NCBI GenBank assembly: GCA_003331195.1
Contig: QOOZ01000016.1
Location: 1 to 39,779 of the forward strand
Length of the DNA stretch: 39,779 nt
Source of the DNA: Puniceicoccaceae bacterium
Lineage (GTDB): Bacteria; Verrucomicrobiota; Verrucomicrobiia; Opitutales; Coraliomargaritaceae
Reading direction: 5' to 3'
A model generated the notes under the pieces. It searched no databases and was not told the origin of the DNA. It saw only the letters and a program-made list of their open reading frames with translations. Below are positions 34,565-39,779 of this stretch, piece after piece (position 1 is the stretch's first letter; each line of letters starts with the position of its first letter). Both the position numbers and the translations under genes were made by a program.

Positions 34565-35245
34565 ATGCCAAGAACTATCGCCATCGGAGACGTCCACGGT
34601 TGTGCCGAAGAATTCGAAGAACTGCTTAAAAGGCTCGAACTGAAGCCCGAAGACCGGATCATTCAAGTCGGAGACTTAGTGAACCGTGGTCCCGAAAGCC
34701 ACCGAGTGATCGAACTGGCACGCGAATATCAGGTGGAATCAATTATTGGAAATCACGAACTACGCCTGATCACTGCAAGGGGAAAAAACAAGCCCAGTCT
34801 ACTCAATCAATACGATCTAGTCACCCTCGAGGAGCTGACGAAGGACGACTGGAAGTATCTCGAGGCAATGCCGAAGTTTCTCTACGATGCGCAAATCGAT
34901 ACAGTGATCGTACATGGTGGTTTCCTACCAAATAAACCATGGCAGACGCAAGGCAGGGAGCTAATCACTAACATCCAAGTTATCGACTATAAAGGCAAAG
35001 CTGCCAAGCGCTCCGATGCGCCCGACGGAGCCCCTTGGGCAGACTCCTGGAGCGGCAGTCCCTTCGTTGTTTACGGTCACACCCCACGCCCGAGGGTGTT
35101 TGAACGTAAAGGATCGATTGGAATCGATACTGGATGCGTCTACGGGGGCCACCTCACCGCCTACATCATCGAAGATAAATCCCTCGTCCAAGTCCGTGCA
35201 CACAAGGCTTACGCGCATAGCAAACACCTGCCAAATCCACTTTAA
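34565..35245 (+). CDS. Metallophosphoesterase (PPP-like serine/threonine phosphatase or Ap4A hydrolase type)
   Basis: The 226-residue enzyme has the four metallophosphoesterase motifs: GDVHG (residues 8-12), GDLVNRGPES (36-45), GNHELRL (62-68) and, near the C-terminus, VHGGFLPNKPW and YGHTPRPRVF. The second and fourth motifs resemble the PPP-like bacterial group that includes symmetrical Ap4A hydrolase and PrpA/B phosphatases. Dinuclear metal ligands Asp9, His11, Asp37 and Asn63 are present. Substrate is unknown. There is no signal peptide. Confidence 0.88.
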   Translation: MPRTIAIGDVHGCAEEFEELLKRLELKPEDRIIQVGDLVNRGPESHRVIELAREYQVESIIGNHELRLITARGKNKPSLLNQYDLVTLEELTKDDWKYLEAMPKFLYDAQIDTVIVHGGFLPNKPWQTQGRELITNIQVIDYKGKAAKRSDAPDGAPWADSWSGSPFVVYGHTPRPRVFERKGSIGIDTGCVYGGHLTAYIIEDKSLVQVRAHKAYAHSKHLPNPL

Positions 35246-35254
35246 GTAAACATT

Positions 35255-35287
35255 CGCTATTCTAGAGTCTAGCAGTTCTAAATAGCG
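35255..35287. other. Stem-loop downstream of phosphoesterase gene
   Basis: CGCTATT (35255-35261) and AATAGCG (35281-35287) form a seven-pair stem with a 19-base loop that itself contains CTAGAGTCTAG. It lies about ten bases after the stop of the phosphoesterase gene. There is no run of T after it, so it is not a typical intrinsic terminator; it could stabilise the 3' end. Confidence 0.4.
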
Positions 35288-35348
35288 TAATAGACTTTGC
35301 CAATTCTATCCGCATTTCACAATTCTCCATCTTTCAGCCTTTTCAAAA

Positions 35349-35900
35349 ATGTCCAACCCATCCAAGCACCTCGGGCTTTTGCTTATCGATTTTCAAGACG
35401 TCTTTCTTAAAGAGATTCCAGATCGGGAGCGATTGCTAAAACGGAGCACTTTCGCCCTGAAAGCAGCCAAACTGCTTAGCGTATCTGTCGCCGTGACGGA
35501 GCAAATTCCCGAAAAACTAGGCGCGACGACCGAAGTCTTAAGTGGCTATTGGGAGGTCAATACGCCCGTTTTCGACAAGAGCGCTTTCTCCGCATTCGAA
35601 GCCGAAGGCCTACAGCGATGGATCGAAAGTAAGCAGATTGATCACTTGCTACTTGCGGGCATCGAAACCTCTATCTGCGTCTACCAAACCGCACTCCAAG
35701 CCCTCGGGGCAGATATCGGCGTCACTTTATTGAGCGACTGCATCAGTGAACGCCGCCTCGAAGATCGTGCCCCCGTGCTGGAACAATTACTTTCTATGGA
35801 CGCACACATCCTACCTAGCGAAACGATTTTTTATAGCCTACTTGGGAGCGCCGAACATCCAAAGTTTCGTGAATTTAATGAGCTGGTAAAGGAGTCGTAA
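35349..35900 (+). CDS. Isochorismatase-family cysteine hydrolase
   Basis: The 183-residue protein has the cysteine-hydrolase triad: Asp14 (LLIDFQDVF), Lys77 (FDKSAFSAF) and Cys110 (GIETSICVYQTAL), and the T-E-Q-x-P segment near residue 50. Family members hydrolyse isochorismate, nicotinamide, N-carbamoyl amides and related amides. The lack of an aryl-carrier domain and small size suggest a stand-alone hydrolase with unknown substrate, as in YcaC-like members. Stop lies nine bases from the stop of the convergent TonB-like gene. Confidence 0.88.
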   Translation: MSNPSKHLGLLLIDFQDVFLKEIPDRERLLKRSTFALKAAKLLSVSVAVTEQIPEKLGATTEVLSGYWEVNTPVFDKSAFSAFEAEGLQRWIESKQIDHLLLAGIETSICVYQTALQALGADIGVTLLSDCISERRLEDRAPVLEQLLSMDAHILPSETIFYSLLGSAEHPKFREFNELVKES

Positions 35901-35909
35901 TTAGCGCCC

Positions 35910-36641
35910 CTACTGCCCCATGCGGAACGGTAGGCTAAATTGATGCGGCTGACCTGTCGGAGTCGGTCCCGCTGAGGAAGCATTGCGGAAGGCGGTCAGA
36001 ATAGATTGGTCGAAGGCGGCATTACCCGAGCCACGACGCAGTCTTACATTTGTGATCTGTCCAGAAGATGACACATCGAAGACGACTTCAGCTAAGAGGC
36101 TTACGCCAGCCAGTTGTGCAGGCTTCACCCACGCAGCGTCGATGCGCGAGCGTAGGCGAGAGCTGTAACCAGCGAGCGCGGACATCTGCTGGGGCGAGAG
36201 TTGCGGGCTGGGAATAGTCGATGAGGAAGTTCGCGGGATAATCAATTTGGGCACGTCGATCTGATGCACACTGATGTCTGGGCGTGGTGCAACAGGGCGC
36301 GTTTTGGGCTTATCCTTAGGGTGCTCTTTCGTGAAATCTCGGTAATCTATGATCTGCGGCTTGGGCGGCGGCTTTTCTTTAGGGCGCGGTGTCGGCACCG
36401 GCGGCTTGGGGATATTGACTTTCGGCACCGGCGGTAACTTAACTGGAGTTTGCTCCACAGGCGGTTGTGGTGCCGCTTGCTGCGATTGACTCTCCTCGCT
36501 CGGCGGATCGACCATCTCGAAGACATGTGGCTTTTCCTTTGGTTTAAATGCTTGGACGATCGTCACTAGAAACAAAGCCAGCAAGACCACTAGGTGAAGG
36601 ATCACCGAGGTCCAGAAGGGTTGGTCTTTAGGGATTTTCAT
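35910..36641 (-). CDS. TonB/TolA-like energy transducer
   Basis: The 243-residue protein has a single N-terminal membrane helix (FWTSVILHLVVLLALFLVTI), a Pro/Lys-rich periplasmic stretch (about residues 38-130, with many P-K and P-P-x-P repeats) and a C-terminal domain (about 150-243) with AEVVFDVSSSGQITNVRLRR, GNAAFDQSILTAFRNA and QFSLPFRMG. The C-terminal segment fits TonB or TolA. It is the third gene in the order ExbB/TolQ, ExbD/TolR, TonB/TolA, so it links the inner-membrane proton channel to the outer membrane. Which of TonB and TolA cannot be resolved because Pal and TolB are not in view. Confidence 0.82.
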   Translation of the reverse strand: MKIPKDQPFWTSVILHLVVLLALFLVTIVQAFKPKEKPHVFEMVDPPSEESQSQQAAPQPPVEQTPVKLPPVPKVNIPKPPVPTPRPKEKPPPKPQIIDYRDFTKEHPKDKPKTRPVAPRPDISVHQIDVPKLIIPRTSSSTIPSPQLSPQQMSALAGYSSRLRSRIDAAWVKPAQLAGVSLLAEVVFDVSSSGQITNVRLRRGSGNAAFDQSILTAFRNASSAGPTPTGQPHQFSLPFRMGQ

Positions 36642-36709
36642 GTAAGTCGCACAAGCTTCAAGCTTAGGATAGTGACAGAACAGATAGGAACCCCATAGCT
36701 ACCATTTCC

Positions 36710-37123
36710 TTACTTTACTTTAGTGTCTAAACTAATCTTGGAGAGCTTACGCTGCTTAATCATATCCACGACGGTGATGACGTTTTGGTAAGGCAGCTGA
36801 GCATCGGCACGAATACTCAGCACGGGTGGCGCGGGATCCATCGCCATGGTGTCGAGCAGGTCAGCGAGCTGCTGCTCCGAGACCTGACCTTCGCCCCAGT
36901 AGTAAGCACCCGCTCGGTCGATGGAGATAGATTGAAAATCTTCGCGGTCTTCAGCCTGCGTTTTGGCGGCTTCGACAGGCAGGTTCAACTCGACCGTCTG
37001 CTCCAGTAGTGGCGTGGTGATCATAAAGATAATCAACAAAGCAAAGGCTAAGTCGATCAAGGGAGTGACGTTAATCTCGGTTAAGGCAGAGAGCCGGTCT
37101 TTACGATGGAATTTACGAGCCAC
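36710..37123 (-). CDS. ExbD/TolR family biopolymer transport protein
   Basis: The 137-residue protein starts MARKFHRKDRLSALTEINVT, then has the membrane helix PLIDLAFALLIIFMITTPLL whose Asp is the conserved proton-pathway residue. VELNLPVEAAKTQ follows, and then a periplasmic domain with ISIDRAGAYYWGEGQVSEQQ and VLSIRADAQLPYQNVITVVD. Length is typical of TolR/ExbD. It forms the motor with the upstream ExbB/TolQ (30-base gap). Confidence 0.93.
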   Translation of the reverse strand: MARKFHRKDRLSALTEINVTPLIDLAFALLIIFMITTPLLEQTVELNLPVEAAKTQAEDREDFQSISIDRAGAYYWGEGQVSEQQLADLLDTMAMDPAPPVLSIRADAQLPYQNVITVVDMIKQRKLSKISLDTKVK

Positions 37124-37152
37124 AGATCGAATTGTGAAGAGTGAGTGGTGAA

Positions 37153-37884
37153 TTAGCCGTGTGCAGCGGCTTGGGCTTCGAGCTCAATGCGATCGGCGGC
37201 GGTGCTAGCAAAGTTCTCTAGCTCGACCACTGCGATCTTGGTATTTTGCAAGAGATAGTTGTAGCCGAAGACCGATGGAATGGCGACGACGAGACCAGCC
37301 ACAGTGGTAAGCAAAGCCCCCGACACCCCTGGGGCGAGGCTTTGAAGACTGGCGGAACCTGCACCAGCCATTCCGCCAAATGCATCCATCACACCCCAGA
37401 CAGTGCCGAGCAGGCCCAGGAAGGGTGCCCCTGTTACGATCGAACCGAGGACCACCATCTTCGATTCGTAGCGGATAATTTGTTCGGCTACACTGCGCTG
37501 TAGTGCGTTTTCGACGTGTCCCATGCGGAGCGTCGCACGGTGTGGGTCGTTGTCACTGATGTCACCACCGTATCGGTGGAAAGCTTCTAAGGCTTCACGA
37601 ACGATATTGTAATAGGGGCCAGCCCCTTTACCAGGACGCTCTGGATCGAGCGCGATCAGGTGCGACTCTTTAGACAAGAGGCGTTCGTAGCGTTGGTTTT
37701 GTGAGCGTAGCTTTGATAAATCGAGGTATTTACCAAGCATGACCGTCCAAGCGACGATACTAAAGAGAGCTAGGATAAAGATAACGACTTTACCTGCAAA
37801 GTTCGACTGCGCGAAGTAAGTGAAGACATTCGCGCCTGAAGCGGCCTGAAAGAGGAGAGAATCGAAGGCAAAAGTAAGGCTCAT
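37153..37884 (-). CDS. MotA/TolQ/ExbB proton channel family protein
   Basis: The 243-residue protein starts MSLTFAFDSLLFQAASGANV (ATG 37882-37884; an upstream in-frame ATG at 37932 adds 16 residues with a second M). It has three membrane segments: VIFILALFSIVAWTVMLGKY, a central one in VLGSIVTGAPFLGLLGTVWG, and LLTTVAGLVVAIPSVFGYNY. The second and third contain the family motif GTVWGVM and the SGALLTTVAGLVVAIP box. It forms the H+ channel that drives the TonB/TolA-like protein. It is the first gene of the three-gene operon. Confidence 0.93.
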   Translation of the reverse strand: MSLTFAFDSLLFQAASGANVFTYFAQSNFAGKVVIFILALFSIVAWTVMLGKYLDLSKLRSQNQRYERLLSKESHLIALDPERPGKGAGPYYNIVREALEAFHRYGGDISDNDPHRATLRMGHVENALQRSVAEQIIRYESKMVVLGSIVTGAPFLGLLGTVWGVMDAFGGMAGAGSASLQSLAPGVSGALLTTVAGLVVAIPSVFGYNYLLQNTKIAVVELENFASTAADRIELEAQAAAHG

Positions 37885-38102
37885 TACAAAAAAAATATAG
37901 TCATCAATAAAACAGACCCCAGTAAACCACATCCGTTCAAAAAGCTTCCAGCTTTAAAATGGAACTGTGAATAAGAATTGAATGATTTACTGGTATACGT
38001 TTTTACAAAATAAATGCTAGCGAAATCTACAAATGCATTGCCAACGCGCACCGGATACCTACCTAAGGTATTAGCTAAGTTCCCCCAACAAGAAAGAAGA
38101 TC
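37885..38102. other. Divergent intergenic region of tolQ/exbB and arsC
   Basis: These 218 bases hold the promoters of the two divergent units. The region is AT-rich next to the tolQ start. Near arsC there is an inverted repeat ATACCT-ACCTA-AGGTAT (38055-38071), a possible operator. I found no convincing -35/-10 pair and no ORF. Confidence 0.6.
38055..38071. promoter_or_regulatory. Possible operator (inverted repeat) upstream of arsC
   Basis: ATACCT (38055-38060) and AGGTAT (38066-38071) are exact reverse complements with a five-base loop, centred about 40 bases before the arsC start. It could be a repressor site, e.g. for an ArsR-type regulator, but no arsR gene is in view and the repeat is short. 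Confidence 0.25.
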
Positions 38103-38540
38103 ATGCCCAAACCAAAAGTTCTCATTCTTTGCACAGGAAACTCGTGCCGCAGCCATTTAGCTGAAGGTATCTTACGCGCCGCCGCGGGCGACCTCTTCGA
38201 GGTGTTTAGCGCGGGTTCCAAACCAAAGGGTGCGGTACATCCGCTCGCGCTCGAAGCGCTCAAAGAAATCGGCATCGACGCCAGCCATCATACCTCCGAC
38301 CACCTCGACATCTACCTCGATCAAGGTATCACTACGGTGATCACCGTCTGCGGGAATGCGGAACAAGCCTGCCCGACCTTTCCCGAGATGGTGAATCGCT
38401 ACCACTGGGGCTTTGAAGACCCGCCTCATGCCCAGCGTGAGGACGAGAGCGAACTCGACGCTTTTCGTCGCATCCGCGATGAGATCAAACTAGTCTTCGA
38501 GGCCTATGCTGCGGGTTACCGAGAAGCCGTCAGCGCTTAG
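38103..38540 (+). CDS. arsC: Arsenate reductase, thioredoxin-coupled (LMW-PTP fold)
   Basis: The 145-residue protein has the P-loop CTGNSCRS (Cys10 to Ser17). Cys10, Cys15, Cys83 ([10 protein letters not shown]) and Cys90 match in spacing the redox cysteines of the thioredoxin-coupled ArsC of Staphylococcus pI258 (10, 15, 82, 89). It reduces arsenate to arsenite in the cytosol. It is followed after 12 bases by an aquaporin gene, which could carry the arsenite out. No arsR, arsB or acr3 is nearby. Confidence 0.92.
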   Translation: MPKPKVLILCTGNSCRSHLAEGILRAAAGDLFEVFSAGSKPKGAVHPLALEALKEIGIDASHHTSDHLDIYLDQGITTVITVCGNAEQACPTFPEMVNRYHWGFEDPPHAQREDESELDAFRRIRDEIKLVFEAYAAGYREAVSA

Positions 38541-38552
38541 AACTTTCAAGCC

Positions 38553-39218
38553 ATGAAAAATGCACTGATCGCCGAGTTCATCGGCACCTTTTTCCTCTAT
38601 CTACTGATCGGTATGTGTGTGACGCCACCTGCCGCCGCAGGTGTGGCCGTTCCCCTGGCAATCGGCGTGGGACTCGCTGCATTGGTCTACTCTTGTGGGC
38701 ATCTCTCAAAAGCTCACTTCAATCCTGCCACGACCATCGCCTACGCCACTGCAGGCACCCACACACTCAAGAAATCCATCCCCTACATTTTAGTCATCTT
38801 TGCAGGAGCCCTTTCGTCGGCAGTCTGCCTCATGATCCTAAGCCCTGAGGGCCTCGAAAAAGTGAACTCCCTAGAAATTGACGGCACGAAAGTCATCCTG
38901 GCGGAATTTCTTTTCACCTTCGTGCTGATGTGGGTGATCCTCAATGTCGCCATCGCTAAAGGCACCGCAGGTAACGGATTCTACGGCATCGCAATCGGTG
39001 CCATCGTTGCAGCGGGCGCCTACGCCGTCGGTTCCCTATCCTTCGCCGCCTTCAATCCGGCAGTGACCCTCGCGCTTTGCATCAACGGCTTTCTACCTTG
39101 GAGCGCCCTGCCCCTTTATTGGATCACACAAGCAGTCGCCGCATTCACTGCCGGAATACTCTTCAAAAGAATGCAGGTCACCAACGAAGACGAACTTAGC
39201 GGCAAGCCCTGGAACTAG
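38553..39218 (+). CDS. MIP-family aquaporin (AqpS-like arsenite channel, inferred)
   Basis: The 221-residue protein has six membrane segments and both NPA boxes: HFNPATT (NPA at 57-59) and AFNPAVT (NPA at 168-170). In most aquaporins and glycerol facilitators the residue after the second NPA is the filter arginine; here it is Val, which should relax the pore. It lies directly behind arsC, the arrangement known from the Sinorhizobium meliloti ars operon, where AqpS lets arsenite leave the cell down its gradient. By context it is an arsenite channel; from sequence alone a general aquaporin is possible. Its stop overlaps the stop of ribE by four bases. Confidence 0.85.
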   Translation: MKNALIAEFIGTFFLYLLIGMCVTPPAAAGVAVPLAIGVGLAALVYSCGHLSKAHFNPATTIAYATAGTHTLKKSIPYILVIFAGALSSAVCLMILSPEGLEKVNSLEIDGTKVILAEFLFTFVLMWVILNVAIAKGTAGNGFYGIAIGAIVAAGAYAVGSLSFAAFNPAVTLALCINGFLPWSALPLYWITQAVAAFTAGILFKRMQVTNEDELSGKPWN

Positions 39219-39779
39219 TCCTTCGGCGCGAAGAGCTTCTCCACGTATTTTGCGATCAGATCGTATTCCAGATTCACCAAGTCGCCCTCTTGCTTGGTGT
39301 GTAGATTAGTCACCTCCATCGTATGCGGAATCAGCCAAATGGCGAAGCCCGACTCGTCGACCTCAGCTACGGTCAGCGAAATACCATCTACAGTGATGCA
39401 GCCTTTGTGCACAACGTAGCGCAAGTTATCAGATGGAGCTTTGATACGAAAAAAGAAGTCCTTGCCGCGCGGCTCAATCGCTTCGATCACACCCGTGCCA
39501 TCGACATGACCAGAGACAAAGTGCCCGCCCATACGAGTGCTCGGCAGGAGCGCTCGTTCCAAGTTCACTTTGCCACCTGGACCCACGCCTCCGATTGAGG
39601 TCAGGCGCTTGCTCTCTTCCAGCAAGTCGAACTCGATCCGATCTTCCGTGAAGGCGACCGCAGTCAAACAACAGCCATTAACTGCTACGCTATCGCCCAT
39701 TTGAAGATCACGAGTCACCCCGTGCGCTTCCAATACGAGGCGCCAAGCATTCGATTGCTCTTCAAAAGAGATGACCTTA
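39215..39779 (-). CDS. ribE: Riboflavin synthase (alpha chain; N-terminus outside window)
   Basis: The frame runs from the stop at 39215-39217 to the right edge of the window, so the start lies outside. The visible part includes two lumazine-binding repeats: [20 protein letters not shown] with [14 protein letters not shown] in the first, and [20 protein letters not shown] with [15 protein letters not shown] in the second, plus [14 protein letters not shown]. It converts two 6,7-dimethyl-8-ribityllumazines to riboflavin. A short apparent start at 39733 is a TTG inside the conserved region and is not the true one. Any FMN riboswitch would be upstream, outside the window. Confidence 0.95.
   Translation of the reverse strand, partial: KVISFEEQSNAWRLVLEAHGVTRDLQMGDSVAVNGCCLTAVAFTEDRIEFDLLEESKRLTSIGGVGPGGKVNLERALLPSTRMGGHFVSGHVDGTGVIEAIEPRGKDFFFRIKAPSDNLRYVVHKGCITVDGISLTVAEVDESGFAIWLIPHTMEVTNLHTKQEGDLVNLEYDLIAKYVEKLFAPKD

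Overview
This is chromosomal DNA of a Gram-negative bacterium, most likely a marine member of Verrucomicrobiota (Opitutae/Puniceicoccales-like). The placement is inferred from the style of the proteins and a gene mix I associate with that group: an S10 ribosomal operon beginning at rplC, a eukaryote-type UDP-sugar pyrophosphorylase beside a large phospho-sugar mutase, plant-DEG-like HtrA proteins, and lpxK for lipid A. I could not check it against 16S rRNA or a database. I see no tRNA or rRNA gene, insertion sequence, prophage, integrase or CRISPR array. Genes are densely packed and alternate strand in short operons. Most start codons lack an obvious Shine-Dalgarno sequence.

Region by region. 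1-5091 (minus strand): the S10 ribosomal protein operon in the order rplC-rplD-rplW-rplB-rpsS-[secreted protein]-rplV-rpsC-rplP-rpmC-rpsQ, cut by the window edge inside rpsQ. rpsJ is missing upstream of rplC, and a gene for a small exported protein sits between rpsS and rplV. 5385-8837: phospho-sugar mutase and UDP-sugar pyrophosphorylase, i.e. sugar-1-phosphate and UDP-sugar supply. 9025-12334: an FtsB/DivIC-like division protein, a VanZ-like protein, a lipoprotein, cysK and infA. 12489-20403 (plus strand): tadA, a Mn-type superoxide dismutase, trpC, rsmA, a dicarboxylate/glutamate symporter, a RidA protein, and a translationally coupled pair of HtrA-like proteins of which the second has lost the catalytic triad. 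20420-26026: queF, rsmI, rnd, the GDP-fucose pair fcl/gmd, and miaA. 26174-29565: a UbiA-like membrane protein, an unusually long adenylate-kinase-like protein, and lpxK. 29706-34405: topB, then a probable three-gene envelope operon of an unknown protein, a SecD-head-like lipoprotein and an M23 peptidase. 34565-35900: a PPP-type phosphatase and an isochorismatase-like hydrolase. 35910-37884: a TolQ/ExbB-TolR/ExbD-TonB/TolA energy-transducing operon. 38103-39218: an arsenate reductase followed by an aquaporin (arsenic detoxification). 39215-end: 3' part of riboflavin synthase.

Functional themes are translation and RNA modification (S10 operon, infA, tadA, rsmA, rsmI, queF, miaA, rnd), sugar-nucleotide and envelope biogenesis (pgm, UDPGP, gmd, fcl, lpxK, M23, Tol/Ton), and stress protection (SOD, HtrA pair, ArsC-AqpS, RidA). 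The items I would look at first are the exported-protein gene inside the ribosomal operon, the protease/pseudoprotease pair, the C-terminally extended nucleotide kinase, the ArsC-aquaporin pair, and a perfect 13-bp hairpin between queF and rsmI.
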